The notes below the pieces were generated by a model that worked only from the letters and a program-made list of their open reading frames with translations, was not told the DNA's origin and made no database searches. Both the position numbers and the translations under genes were made by a program. A DNA stretch of 64,000 bases from Methanobacterium_B sp963703015 (lineage in GTDB: Archaea > Methanobacteriota > Methanobacteria > Methanobacteriales > Methanobacteriaceae): NCBI GenBank assembly GCA_963703015.1, contig OY969779.1, positions 1,612,001-1,676,000 on the forward strand, written 5' to 3'. Positions 18,467-27,973 of this stretch are shown in pieces (within the stretch, counting starts at the first letter, position 1; each line of letters starts with the position of its first letter).

Positions 18467-18494
18467 ATTTTTTAAAAAGAAGGAGGAAAGTAAT

Positions 18495-19376
<882 letters not shown>

Positions 19377-19392
19377 GGACTAAGGAGGTTTA

Positions 19393-20127
19393 ATGATGGA
19401 TCCATTATTATTAATAGGAGCTATATCAGTTGGAGGACTTCTAATTGGTGGAGGTGTACACTTCATACCAGTAGGGGGAGCACCAGCAGCTATAGCAACA
19501 GCTACAGGAGTCGGAACAGGTACCGCTATGCTAGCAGCAGGTGGAGGTATGACAGGACTTATAGCAGCAGCCGCAATGACAGGACAGCCACTATGGCTAA
19601 TTCTTGCTTCCGGTGCTGTAGGTTCCATGCTCATGATCGGAATCACCATGCTTGTAGGTAACTTCATATACGTATGGGGTGTTGGATGTGTACCAGCTTC
19701 AGCTAAGGTTGAATACGACCCTATAACTAAATACGAACAGAGTAAATTTGTTACAGCCGGTACAGAAGGCCACGGAATTCCAACAGTATGTTTCGTCAGT
19801 GGAATCATTGGAGGAGCATTAGGTGGAATCGGTGGAGGTTTAATCTACTGGGCACTGTACGAAGGATTATCAATACTACCTGGATATCAACTATCTGCTT
19901 TATTAGGCGGAGGAATATCTCTAACTGCTGCTACAGTTGCAGCAATATTTGCTATTGGTGTTTTCTTCATCAACGCAGTAGTTGCTTCATACAACATAGG
20001 TGGTACAATTGAAGGTTTCCACGACCCTAAATTCAAGAGGATACCTCGTGGAGCATTAGCATGTTTAATTGTATCTTTTGTAACAGGTTTAATAGCAGTC
20101 TTATTGCTTAAAGGAGGTGTCTTCTAA
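19393..20127 (+). CDS. mtrD: Tetrahydromethanopterin S-methyltransferase subunit D
   Basis: This subunit of about 243 residues is a glycine- and alanine-rich membrane protein with six or so predicted helices. It begins MDPLLLIGAISVGG and has the conserved GGGVHFIPVGGAPAA loop. Two adjacent ATG codons (19393 and 19396) are possible behind an AGGAGG site; family members begin with a single Met, favouring the second. Its TAA stop overlaps the mtrC start by one base, indicating tight coupling within the Na+-pump core genes. Confidence 0.97.
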   Translation: MMDPLLLIGAISVGGLLIGGGVHFIPVGGAPAAIATATGVGTGTAMLAAGGGMTGLIAAAAMTGQPLWLILASGAVGSMLMIGITMLVGNFIYVWGVGCVPASAKVEYDPITKYEQSKFVTAGTEGHGIPTVCFVSGIIGGALGGIGGGLIYWALYEGLSILPGYQLSALLGGGISLTAATVAAIFAIGVFFINAVVASYNIGGTIEGFHDPKFKRIPRGALACLIVSFVTGLIAVLLLKGGVF

Positions 20128-20939
20128 TGTCAGCAGCAGGAGGAGGCGAAGCATCAGTAGCAATCGCACCATCAAAAACAATTGCATTAGGTGTAATTGG
20201 AGGACTCGTAGGCATATACGCAACACCCTTTAACCCAGTATTAGGACCTTTACTTGCTTCACTCGGAGCAGTATGTGCCATAGTATGGGGAGCAGATGCA
20301 ATAAGGAGAGTTGCAAGCTACGGTCTAGGAACAGGTGTTCCATCCATAGGATACATGTCACTAGCGATAGGTATAATAGGTGTTTTAGCAGGACTTTCAG
20401 GTGCCATCATGATGGGACCAACATACACACTCATAAGCCCATTGGTTGCATTTGCAATCGCAATGATCTTAGGTGGAGTTGTTGCACTTATCGGTAAGAA
20501 AGTTGTTGGAATGAAAATACCAATACTTGTACAGTGTACCATAGAATTGTCAGGTGCAGCTGCACTTTCAGTTCTAGGATTCTCAGCAGCAATTGCTGGA
20601 AGCTATGCAATGCCAGCCATACTGGCATCAGTTGTATCAACTGGTTTCATAGGACTACTGTTCATTTTGAACACAATGGCTATTCAGCACCCATTCAACG
20701 CATGTTTAGGACCTAACGAAGATCAGACCAGGACATTGAAACTTGCAGCAACAACTGCATTTATGTCAATGGCCATAATAGGACTGCTCGGAATTGGATC
20801 TCACGCAGCATGGTGGGTTATATCTGTAGTTGGTGCTTTAGGATGGTTCATCTCAATGAGGGCATTCCTAGCAGATTCACTAGAAAGTGCAGCATCAGTT
20901 AAATGGTCTGGACTTTGGCCTAAAGAGGACGAACAGTAA
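20127..20939 (+). CDS. mtrC: Tetrahydromethanopterin S-methyltransferase subunit C
   Basis: This 270-residue subunit has seven or eight predicted membrane segments and is the third Na+-path candidate subunit with MtrD and MtrE. It shows the family landmark LGPNEDQTRTLKLA near residue 192, an acidic loop between helices. The start overlaps the mtrD stop (TAATG), and mtrB follows after 12 bp. Length is typical. Confidence 0.97.
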   Translation: MSAAGGGEASVAIAPSKTIALGVIGGLVGIYATPFNPVLGPLLASLGAVCAIVWGADAIRRVASYGLGTGVPSIGYMSLAIGIIGVLAGLSGAIMMGPTYTLISPLVAFAIAMILGGVVALIGKKVVGMKIPILVQCTIELSGAAALSVLGFSAAIAGSYAMPAILASVVSTGFIGLLFILNTMAIQHPFNACLGPNEDQTRTLKLAATTAFMSMAIIGLLGIGSHAAWWVISVVGALGWFISMRAFLADSLESAASVKWSGLWPKEDEQ

Positions 20940-20951
20940 GGAGGAAACAAA

Positions 20952-21257
20952 ATGGTAGAAATGTTACCTTTAGTAAAAATAGCTCCTGAACTCAACCTAA
21001 CATTAGATCCTTCAACTGGAATAATTGGAGCATCTCTAGGTAGAGAAGTCCTAATTTTATCCATGGACGATATAAACGAGCAAATAACAGAATTAGAGGC
21101 TGCAGCGGACGACATAGCTAGCGCCCTAGATCCATCCACAGTATCACCTGGTGCCTACCCTGGAAGGGAAGGAGTTTACGCCACAGCTGGTAAATTAACC
21201 AACATGGTATATGGATTCGTACTTGGGCTAGTACTGCTGGTTGCCATATTATTATAG
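20952..21257 (+). CDS. mtrB: Tetrahydromethanopterin S-methyltransferase subunit B
   Basis: This 101-residue subunit has a cytoplasmic N-terminal part beginning MVEMLPLVKIAPELNLTLDP and one C-terminal membrane helix. MtrA, MtrB, MtrF and MtrG share this single-helix plan, and MtrB helps to arrange the stalk around MtrA. GGAGGAAAC precedes the ATG. It sits between mtrC and mtrA in the standard order. Confidence 0.96.
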   Translation: MVEMLPLVKIAPELNLTLDPSTGIIGASLGREVLILSMDDINEQITELEAAADDIASALDPSTVSPGAYPGREGVYATAGKLTNMVYGFVLGLVLLVAILL

Positions 21258-21268
21258 GAGGTGTTAAA

Positions 21269-21988
21269 TTGGCTGATAAAAAATCACCCGCAGAAGGATG
21301 GCCTGTAATAAACGGTGACTACGTAACCGGCGATCCAGAGAGTCCTGTAGCAGTTGCTACTCTTGCTTCTCACAACGAACAAATTCCTGTGGATGCAGGA
21401 GCTGCAATTGCAGGACCATGCAAAACCGAAAACCTCGGAATAGAAAAGATGATCTCAAACTTAATATCCAATCCAAACCTAAGATTCCTAATATTATGTG
21501 GAGCTGAGGTTCAGGGACATATTACAGGTGAGAGTATTAAGGCACTCCATGAAAATGGTGTTGATCCTGAAAAAAGAAGTATTGTAGGTGCCCCTGGTGC
21601 TATACCATACATCGAAAACGTACCTGACGAAGGATTGGACAGATTCAGATCCCAATTCGAAATAGTAGATCTGATCGATGTCGAGGACGCATCAGCGATC
21701 CAGGCAAAAGTCAAAGAGTGCATCGAAAAAGATCCCGGAGCAATTGAAGAAGAAGCAATGGTAATAGAAATGGAAGAGGAAGGCGAGGAGGAAGAAGGCG
21801 AAGAAGTTCGTCCAGTAGCTCCCGAAACCGCCTTAATAGAAGCTAGGATGCGTACCATTCAGAGTGAAGTTAAAGCTGTTGGTTCAATCCAGAGGCAATT
21901 CGCAGGAATGTACGCAGGAAAAGTACAGGGAATTGTAGTTGGTCTAGCTTTCATATTGACTCTTGGAACAATACTATTGCTAAAATAA
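21269..21988 (+). CDS. mtrA: Tetrahydromethanopterin S-methyltransferase subunit A (corrinoid protein)
   Basis: This 239-residue subunit carries the cobamide that shuttles the methyl group between MtrH and coenzyme M. His84 in EVQGHITGES matches the known lower ligand of the corrinoid. After the corrinoid domain there is an acidic linker of runs of Glu at about residues 151-176, then an amphipathic helix and a single C-terminal membrane anchor. Translation starts at TTG behind a full AGGAGGTG site, so the weak codon is compensated. CobY, CobS and CbiS in this window serve the cobamide supply. Confidence 0.97.
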   Translation: MADKKSPAEGWPVINGDYVTGDPESPVAVATLASHNEQIPVDAGAAIAGPCKTENLGIEKMISNLISNPNLRFLILCGAEVQGHITGESIKALHENGVDPEKRSIVGAPGAIPYIENVPDEGLDRFRSQFEIVDLIDVEDASAIQAKVKECIEKDPGAIEEEAMVIEMEEEGEEEEGEEVRPVAPETALIEARMRTIQSEVKAVGSIQRQFAGMYAGKVQGIVVGLAFILTLGTILLLK

Positions 21989-22001
21989 CGGGGGTTTTTA
22001 A

Positions 22002-22205
22002 ATGATATTATCAAACAAACCTAATGTTAGAGGCATAAAAAGTACTGTAAAAGATATCAAATATCGTACCGGATTAATTGGTAGGGATCAAAGGTTGTTT
22101 GCAGGACTCATTACTACCAGAGTTTATGGTATGGCAGTGGGATTCATATTTGCACTCCTCCTTGTAGGTCTACCAGTAATTTACAAAACAATGGTGGGGG
22201 CATAA
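22002..22205 (+). CDS. mtrF: Tetrahydromethanopterin S-methyltransferase subunit F
   Basis: This 67-residue subunit resembles the C-terminal part of MtrA: a short amphipathic region with the motif TGLIGRDQRLFAGLITTR followed by one membrane helix and a short tail. Its role is structural in the stalk. It lies between mtrA and mtrG with short spacers and a GGGGG ribosome site. The shared motif with the MtrA C-terminus (IQRQFAGMYAGK) suggests descent from a duplicated segment. Confidence 0.95.
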   Translation: MILSNKPNVRGIKSTVKDIKYRTGLIGRDQRLFAGLITTRVYGMAVGFIFALLLVGLPVIYKTMVGA

Positions 22206-22207
22206 GT

Positions 22208-22456
22208 ATGGCAAAAGATAACGTTATACCACGTGTTATTGTCTCTGCAGATGAGTACAACAAGGCTAACGAGAGATTAGATGACATTGAAGAGAAAGTA
22301 GAGTTCAACCACGGTGAGATCTCTCAAAAAATGGGTCAACAAATAGGAAGGGACATTGGTATCTTATACGGTATCATGATTGGTCTTATAATTTTATTTG
22401 TGGCTTTCAAAGTTGTTAAAATAGGAGCTATCCTATCAACATTTGGTGGAGTCTAA
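22208..22456 (+). CDS. mtrG: Tetrahydromethanopterin S-methyltransferase subunit G
   Basis: This 82-residue subunit begins MAKDNVIPRVIVSADEYN, has a charged helix DDIEEKVEFNHGEIS and one C-terminal membrane helix. It is a structural part of the Mtr stalk. The GGGGG ribosome site lies inside the end of mtrF, two bases before this gene, so the two are coupled. Order and length are as in other Methanobacteriales. Confidence 0.95.
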   Translation: MAKDNVIPRVIVSADEYNKANERLDDIEEKVEFNHGEISQKMGQQIGRDIGILYGIMIGLIILFVAFKVVKIGAILSTFGGV

Positions 22457-22474
22457 TTATAGGAGGATTTAAGT

Positions 22475-23407
22475 ATGTTTAGATTTGACAAAGAACAGGT
22501 TGTATTAGATGTTGCTGGCCTAAAAGTAGGTGGACAGCCAGGTGAATACCCAACTGTTTTAGCAGGAACCATCTTTTACGGTGGACACAAGATTATTAGT
22601 GATGAGAAAGCAGGAATCTTCGACAAAGATAAGGCCGAAGGTTTAATAAAAATACAGGAAGAAATGTCCGATGTTACCGGAAACCCTCATATTGTACACA
22701 CTTTTGGTGCTACACCAGAAGCTTTAGTAAAATATCTGGAATTTGTCGGGGACACAACTGACGCACCTTTCTTCATAGACTCAACTTCTGGAGAAGCCAG
22801 AATGGCTGGAGCAAAATATGTTACAGAAGCTGGTTTAGCTGACAGGGGTATATACAACTCCTTAAACATGGCAGCAGACGCAGAAGAAATTCAGGCGCTC
22901 AAAGACTCAGACATTACCTCATCTATTGTTCTAGGGTTCAACCCAATGGAACCTGGAGTAGAAGGTAAAATAAACATGTGGGAAAACGGTGGAAGCGTAC
23001 TAGACAATGGTCTTCTCGAAACCGCAGCTGACTGTGGTATAGACAAACCATTTATGGACGTAGCTATCACACCACTCGGTCAGGGTGCAGGTGCAGCTTT
23101 AAGGACTTCATTCGCTGTTAAAAGCAAATGGGGATACCCAGTAGGTAGTGGAATCCACAACGTGCCTTCAGCATGGGACTGGTTAAGAGGCTACAAAAAG
23201 GAAAACAGGGAAGTATGGCCTGTATGTGACATAGGATCCAACTTACTGCAAGTAGCAGTTGGAGGAGACTTTGCACTTATTGGACCTATAGAAAATGCTA
23301 AAATGGCATTTACAGCAGTTGCAATGACCGATATGTTCATGGCAGAAGCTGCTAAAGATATAGGTACTGAGCCAATAGAATCCCACCCATTCTTCAAACT
23401 CTTATAA
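22475..23407 (+). CDS. mtrH: Tetrahydromethanopterin S-methyltransferase subunit H
   Basis: This 310-residue soluble subunit transfers the methyl group from methyl-tetrahydromethanopterin to Co(I) on MtrA. It has the TIM-barrel pterin-binding methyltransferase fold, beginning MFRFDKEQVVLDVAGLKVGG, with conserved GTIFYGGHKI, FIDSTSGEARMAGAKY and SGIHNVPSAWDW segments. An AGGAGG site precedes the ATG. It is the last mtr gene and a hairpin terminator follows about 15 bp after the stop. Confidence 0.97.
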   Translation: MFRFDKEQVVLDVAGLKVGGQPGEYPTVLAGTIFYGGHKIISDEKAGIFDKDKAEGLIKIQEEMSDVTGNPHIVHTFGATPEALVKYLEFVGDTTDAPFFIDSTSGEARMAGAKYVTEAGLADRGIYNSLNMAADAEEIQALKDSDITSSIVLGFNPMEPGVEGKINMWENGGSVLDNGLLETAADCGIDKPFMDVAITPLGQGAGAALRTSFAVKSKWGYPVGSGIHNVPSAWDWLRGYKKENREVWPVCDIGSNLLQVAVGGDFALIGPIENAKMAFTAVAMTDMFMAEAAKDIGTEPIESHPFFKLL

Positions 23408-23422
23408 ATGTAGTTTGAAATC

Positions 23423-23456
23423 GGCGACTAAGTCGCCTATTTTTTTTATTTTTTTT
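23423..23456 (+). terminator. Hairpin-T terminator after mtrH
   Basis: GGCGAC (23423-23428) pairs with GTCGCC (23432-23437) around a three-base loop and is followed by a T-rich run. It ends the mtr operon. Confidence 0.8.
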
Positions 23457-23756
23457 AAAAATTTGTTCTGACACGTTTTTCGATTTTTCAAGCTAAAATT
23501 CAAATCCTTCAGAACAGTTCAATAACGCTGTTATTTTTACTTTTTGTTACTTATACATGTCACATGTGGTGGATTATGTATTATTCATTTAATAAGAAAG
23601 TTTAAATATAATATGGTAATAACAGAATCTGATTAGATGTTTAATTAATGAAAACAGTAATTTACTTTAACAAAAAAATGTTGCTAAATTATGGTTTTTT
23701 AATATAAATGGATAATAATAAGTTAATATAAATTGTGGGAGGGATGTAAAACGAAT
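23457..23756 (+). other. A/T-rich spacer upstream of the SLC13-type permease
   Basis: No gene is seen in these 300 bases. A TTTAAATATAATATGG stretch at about 23603-23618 could act as a TATA region. A GGGAGGGATG element at 23737-23746 is the only strong ribosome-site candidate and places the translation start of the next gene after it. Confidence 0.4.
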
Positions 23757-25130
23757 TTGAGTTTTAAGACTTTAGGGATGCCTATAGCCATCATTGCCTT
23801 TTTTTTGGTTATGATAATTCCTTTAGGTAATGGTTTAAGTTATTCTGGTCATGCTGCTCTCGCTCTTTTAGCGTTTGCAATAATTATGTGGGCTAGTGAG
23901 GCTCAGCATTTGGCTGTTACTTCTTTAATTTTGTTGTTTTTACAGCCTATTTTAGGTATTGAGAGTTTTAATAATGCTGTTATTGGCTTTGCCAATCCTA
24001 TCATCTTCTTGATGATTGGAGGGTTCATTCTTGCAGAGGCCATTCGTAAAAGTGGGCTTGCTAAGAGATTTACTTATTTTATGCTGAAAAAGGTGGGGAC
24101 TACTCCGAGTATGAGTATTTTTGCTGCTGTATTTTCTACAGGTCTCTTATCTGCTTGGATTGAAAATGTGGTTGCTTTTGCAATGTTGCTTCCTATTATT
24201 AAGGAAATTGTGCCGCTATTTGGTGTTAATGATGCTGAAAAGGGTAACAGTAATTTTGCCAAAGCAATGATTTTGGGTGCATCATATGGTTCACTTGCAG
24301 GTGGATTCGGTACAGAAATAGGTACAGCTCCAAACCTGATGGCCGCAGCATACACACACCTTCCATTTGTACAATGGATGATATTTGGTATACCTTTATC
24401 CATTATTATGCTCTTTGTGACTTGGAAATTGTTGAGCTGGATTTTCCCACCTGAAGTCAAAGGCATTATTGGTGGACATGAAACACTGAACAAGACTTTG
24501 AGTGCAATGGGTTCCATTAGTAGGACTGAAAAGATTACTGCAGTCATTTTGTTCTTTACAATTGGTCTTTGGGTTACAACAGGCATAACTGGTATTGACA
24601 GTTACTCTGTTGCTTTGATCGGTGCAGCACTGTACTTCATAACTGGTGTTGTTGATTGGAAGGATGCCCAGGAAAATGTTGACTGGGGTTTAATCATCTT
24701 CTTTGGAGGTGCACTTTCCCTAGGAGCAGCACTGTTAAATACCGGAGCTGCAGCTTGGCTAATCAATGATTTAATAACCTTGATGGGTAACAATGTTTCA
24801 ACAGTGTCTATCATGTTGCTTCTCATGATCATAGGAGTAATTTTCACCCAGGTAATGTCAAACATTGCGTTGTCTGCTATTCTAGTGCCTTTATCAGTTA
24901 CTTTAGCAGCTGCTCAAGGCCAGCCTGTCGGTATTTACGCAGTTCCTGTTGCTATCGCATGTTCGCTTTCGTTCATGTTCCCAATGGCAGATCCTACAGT
25001 TGCAATGGCCTACGGTACTGGATTTGTGAAGATCAAGGAAATACTCAAAGCAGGAATACCAATGGTTGTAATAGGCATCATAGCAACTGTAATAATAATG
25101 CTAACCATTGCAAAACCTTTCTTGGGATAA
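23757..25130 (+). CDS. SLC13/DASS family sodium:anion permease
   Basis: This protein of about 457 residues has eleven or so predicted membrane segments and matches the SLC13 (DASS) family of Na+-coupled dicarboxylate, sulfate or other anion transporters. The two hairpin motifs are visible: WIENVVAFAMLLPI in the first half and QVMSNIALSAILVPLS in the second, both with the Asn of the SNT-type signature. The open frame begins at TTG 23733, but the ribosome site lies after that codon, so I use TTG 23757. Codon choice in the first 500 bases (GCT, GTT, TTT) differs from the second half (GCA, ACA). The substrate is unknown; Na+ is exported by Mtr encoded just upstream. Confidence 0.85.
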   Translation: MSFKTLGMPIAIIAFFLVMIIPLGNGLSYSGHAALALLAFAIIMWASEAQHLAVTSLILLFLQPILGIESFNNAVIGFANPIIFLMIGGFILAEAIRKSGLAKRFTYFMLKKVGTTPSMSIFAAVFSTGLLSAWIENVVAFAMLLPIIKEIVPLFGVNDAEKGNSNFAKAMILGASYGSLAGGFGTEIGTAPNLMAAAYTHLPFVQWMIFGIPLSIIMLFVTWKLLSWIFPPEVKGIIGGHETLNKTLSAMGSISRTEKITAVILFFTIGLWVTTGITGIDSYSVALIGAALYFITGVVDWKDAQENVDWGLIIFFGGALSLGAALLNTGAAAWLINDLITLMGNNVSTVSIMLLLMIIGVIFTQVMSNIALSAILVPLSVTLAAAQGQPVGIYAVPVAIACSLSFMFPMADPTVAMAYGTGFVKIKEILKAGIPMVVIGIIATVIIMLTIAKPFLG

Positions 25131-25143
25131 AACAAAATCTTTT

Positions 25144-25180
25144 GCGAAATTTTTGATATTTCGCCTTTTTTATTTTTTTT
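25144..25180 (+). terminator. Hairpin-T terminator after the SLC13 permease
   Basis: GCGAAAT (25144-25150) pairs with ATTTCGC (25158-25164), followed by T-rich sequence broken by one A. It lies 14 bp after the permease stop. Confidence 0.75.
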
Positions 25181-25298
25181 AAGCATTGTTCTACGGACAT
25201 TTTCAAAAAATTTATATTCCATCTCAATGAACTAAGATCAGAACACGCCTACTTTATGGTGTTTAACTATTTGTCAATTGTTTTTAGGAGGAGATTTT

Positions 25299-26765
25299 AT
25301 GTCATTGTTAGGTAATTTATTTGGTAGAGGTTCCAAACCCATATTTGCAAAGAGTCATTATATTTACACTGAAACAATTAAATCCACACCTTTTATGAAA
25401 AAAACTGTGGGTTCAGGACTCAATATGAAGAGGGATATTTACTATGTTGTTGCATCTGTTGAACTGGGTAACACCACAACTAAATGCATATTGACAGCCA
25501 CCAACCTTACAACCAGCAAAACTTATCTCCTTGATAAAACAGTTAAAATGACAAGGGACATAAGACCTCCAAAGGAAGGGGAAAAAGTATTTGGAGAAAC
25601 AGTGTGGGAAGTGGAACTCACCAAGGAATCTGTCTCAGAAATGGTTAGGGACACCATATTAGAATCTCTTAAAAAGGCGCATGTGGATGTTGAAGAGGAT
25701 CTGGATTTTGTTGTCAGATCAACAGGGGTTACAGCAGGATTTGCAACTCCTGATGAAGTAGGTGAATTGATCATAGCCCTTGCAAAGGGTTGTCTAGAAG
25801 CTGGAATACCACCACGAAAGATGGCCCCTGCCATGTCCAAGGAGAACCTTAGGAAGGATCTTCAAGATGAATCATACCTTGATCAGGTAATGTTCGATGG
25901 GGCAGTTGTGGGTGTTTTACCACCATCAGGTAGGGTGGTGGTTGCAAATGAAATGGAGGGTGAACTCGTTACTGCAGGTATTAAAGTCGCATCGAACTGG
26001 ACTAAAGTTGACTTCAGAAACCCATGTGTATCCATGGACTTTGGAACAACACTAGCCGGTAGAATAACCAACAATGACAAACCATATGCCCGAACCATAG
26101 GAAATTTCTGCGGACTTGCAGGAGCCATATCGGATTCCATTATCCGGGGAACAGAAAAGGTAGATAAACGTGGAGGAGCAGCCCTTGATCTATATGAGAA
26201 GGGAATTATTAAGGGAGCAGATTGGAAGGCTGCAGCTAAATATGCAACAGAAATCCATGAACATGTAGATATTAGAAAGGTTCCAGAGAATAGGGAACGT
26301 TTTGGTACTGTGCCTGTAGATCCAAAGGCAGCCTATGAGGCAGGAACCACACTCATTGGTTGTGATGTGGGTAAAGATGGGGATGAAATTCCAACCCTGG
26401 TTAAGTTGGGTCATGAAATATTCGAAACATCAGGAATACACACATTATTCGCAACCCTGGATCATGTCAGTACAAACGTAGTGAAAAGATTGATAGAAGA
26501 AGCATTGGAAGAAGGAGTTATAGAAGATGGATCAATGCTCGGAATCACAGGAAGAGCCGGGATTACAGGCAAAAAACCAGAATTAATACTTGATTTTTCA
26601 AAGGACTACTTCAAAGAGACAATTTTTGTATCTGACGCCCTTGCAATGGGTTCAGCAATGATGGCAAGATGTATGAATTCATTAGGAACTCCTACCAAAC
26701 CAGTTGGTGGCTCACAAGGAGGACCATGTATACTGGGACCTCGAAGGAAATTACAGAAGAAATAA
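25299..26765 (+). CDS. mmp14: Methanogenesis marker protein 14
   Basis: This 488-residue protein matches methanogenesis marker 14. It has an actin/ASKHA-like look: VASVELGNTTTKCILTA near residue 50 resembles a phosphate-1 loop, and CVSMDFGTTLAGRI near residue 245 a second one. Near the C-terminus LGITGRAGITGKKPE is conserved. That suggests an ATP-dependent activator fold related to those that reactivate corrinoid proteins, but no function is established. A TTG at 25278 precedes it in frame; the GGAGGAG site lies after that codon, so the ATG at 25299 is the start. cobY follows closely. Confidence 0.88.
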   Translation: MSLLGNLFGRGSKPIFAKSHYIYTETIKSTPFMKKTVGSGLNMKRDIYYVVASVELGNTTTKCILTATNLTTSKTYLLDKTVKMTRDIRPPKEGEKVFGETVWEVELTKESVSEMVRDTILESLKKAHVDVEEDLDFVVRSTGVTAGFATPDEVGELIIALAKGCLEAGIPPRKMAPAMSKENLRKDLQDESYLDQVMFDGAVVGVLPPSGRVVVANEMEGELVTAGIKVASNWTKVDFRNPCVSMDFGTTLAGRITNNDKPYARTIGNFCGLAGAISDSIIRGTEKVDKRGGAALDLYEKGIIKGADWKAAAKYATEIHEHVDIRKVPENRERFGTVPVDPKAAYEAGTTLIGCDVGKDGDEIPTLVKLGHEIFETSGIHTLFATLDHVSTNVVKRLIEEALEEGVIEDGSMLGITGRAGITGKKPELILDFSKDYFKETIFVSDALAMGSAMMARCMNSLGTPTKPVGGSQGGPCILGPRRKLQKK

Positions 26766-26779
26766 ATGGTAGTGATCAT

Positions 26780-27385
26780 ATGGTTAAAGCTATTGTGATG
26801 GCCGGTGGTAAAGGCACAAGAATGGATGGTGGCTCTGAAAAACCACTCAAAGAGGTGTTAACAAAACCCATGATATTACATGTGTTAAAGGCACTCAAGG
26901 GATCTAAGAATGTTAAGGATATTATCATTGCAACAAGCAGCAACACTCCTGTAACTACAAAAGTTGTGGGTAATTGGGGATTTAAAGTTGTTGAAACCCC
27001 TGGAAATGGATATGTGGAAGATTTACAGTACATAATCCAGAAATGTTACTCTGATGAAGATGAAGTTATTTTAACCATAACAGCAGACTTACCTTTAATT
27101 AATTCTGAGATCATCGACGAAGTTGTAGATGCTTATAACAACTCTCCAAAACCTGCCATGTGTGTGGCAGTTCCAGAGGACATTTTCCAAGAATATGACT
27201 TGAAGCCTAGCATTGTGTTAGACGATGTGGTTCCATCGGGATTAAATATATTAAGAAGTAACAACAAGCAACAAGATGAGGAAGTACTCAAGCTAAGGAA
27301 AATAGAACTGGCCGTAAATATTAATAGCTGTGAGGACATAGTAGTTTTAGAGGAAGTCTTGAGTAACATTGGGATAAAAACATAG
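26780..27385 (+). CDS. cobY: Adenosylcobinamide-phosphate guanylyltransferase CobY
   Basis: This 201-residue enzyme transfers GMP to adenosylcobinamide phosphate in archaeal cobamide synthesis, replacing bacterial CobU. It begins MVKAIVMAGGKGTRMDGGSE, the nucleotidyltransferase signature with the GGKGTRM loop, and has LTITADLPLI for metal binding. The frame is open further upstream inside mmp14, but the ATG at 26780, 15 bp after the mmp14 stop, gives the family's normal length. CobY product feeds CobS, encoded at 57.0-57.8 kb. The PRC-barrel gene follows without a gap. Confidence 0.95.
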   Translation: MVKAIVMAGGKGTRMDGGSEKPLKEVLTKPMILHVLKALKGSKNVKDIIIATSSNTPVTTKVVGNWGFKVVETPGNGYVEDLQYIIQKCYSDEDEVILTITADLPLINSEIIDEVVDAYNNSPKPAMCVAVPEDIFQEYDLKPSIVLDDVVPSGLNILRSNNKQQDEEVLKLRKIELAVNINSCEDIVVLEEVLSNIGIKT

Positions 27386-27394
27386 GTGATAGCA

Positions 27395-27667
27395 ATGGTT
27401 GTTGAAGAGAGAAAACTTATAAAAGGGGAAGAAAAGGTCTGGAGTGAGATCAAAGGTTACCAAGTAGCAACTAACAACGCAAGAATACTGGGCGAACTCG
27501 AAGAACTGGTTATTAACGGAAAAACAGGGAAAATTACCGATGTCGTAATAAAAGTTGAGAAGGGCAGAAATGTTCATATCAAGGGAGCTAAAAAGAAGGG
27601 AGAAAATTTATTAGTGCCCTTTGGAAAGGTCGAGAAAGTGGGTGAATTCATAATTATTTCAGAGTAA
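27395..27667 (+). CDS. PRC-barrel domain protein
   Basis: This 90-residue protein is a single PRC-barrel: WSEIKGYQVATNNARILG, then LEELVINGKTGKITDVVIKV and a C-terminal LLVPFGKVEKVGEFIII. Such stand-alone domains occur in many archaea and are thought to act in RNA processing or as adaptors. The ATG at 27395 has a GGTGAT ribosome site that overlaps the cobY stop codon, so it is coupled to cobY. Its role is unknown. Confidence 0.85.
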   Translation: MVVEERKLIKGEEKVWSEIKGYQVATNNARILGELEELVINGKTGKITDVVIKVEKGRNVHIKGAKKKGENLLVPFGKVEKVGEFIIISE

Positions 27668-27946
27668 ACCCAAACATTTTTTTCCATTTTCAATTTATAA
27701 AACATTTGAATGAAGAGTCATAACTATCATATTTTCTCTTCAATATCACTTATAATCATTTTAATACTAATTTTAAGATTAAATTCTTGTTAACATATCA
27801 TTTTAGTTTATTGAGACTGTTTTAGTTCCAATTTTGGTGAGGTTTTTCATCGAACATGATCTAAGCACCATTTCTAAAAAAATTCAGGATTGATAAAAAG
27901 GAATTCCAAATATTGTATCCTCAAATAATTAAAAAAAAAATAATGG
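27668..27946. other. A/T-rich spacer between convergent PRC-barrel and sufB genes
   Basis: No convincing gene or RNA is visible. Only very short open frames without ribosome sites occur. It separates plus-strand and minus-strand operons that end toward each other. Confidence 0.5.
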
Positions 27947-27965
27947 TCAGGTAAGCTATACCTGA
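27930..27965 (-). terminator. Hairpin-T terminator of sufCB
   Basis: TCAGGTA (27947-27953) pairs with TACCTGA (27959-27965). Read on the minus strand the hairpin is followed by a run of ten T. It starts about nine bases after the sufB stop. Confidence 0.75.
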
Positions 27966-27973
27966 ATATAGTT

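Noticed and set aside
24074..24586. Antisense open frame of 170 codons across the SLC13 permease
   Set aside because: Shadow of a real membrane protein gene; no start signal or recognisable domain.
26669..26779. Longer CobY start inside mmp14
   Set aside because: The nucleotidyltransferase family starts directly with the AGGKGTRM loop region, as from the ATG at 26780.
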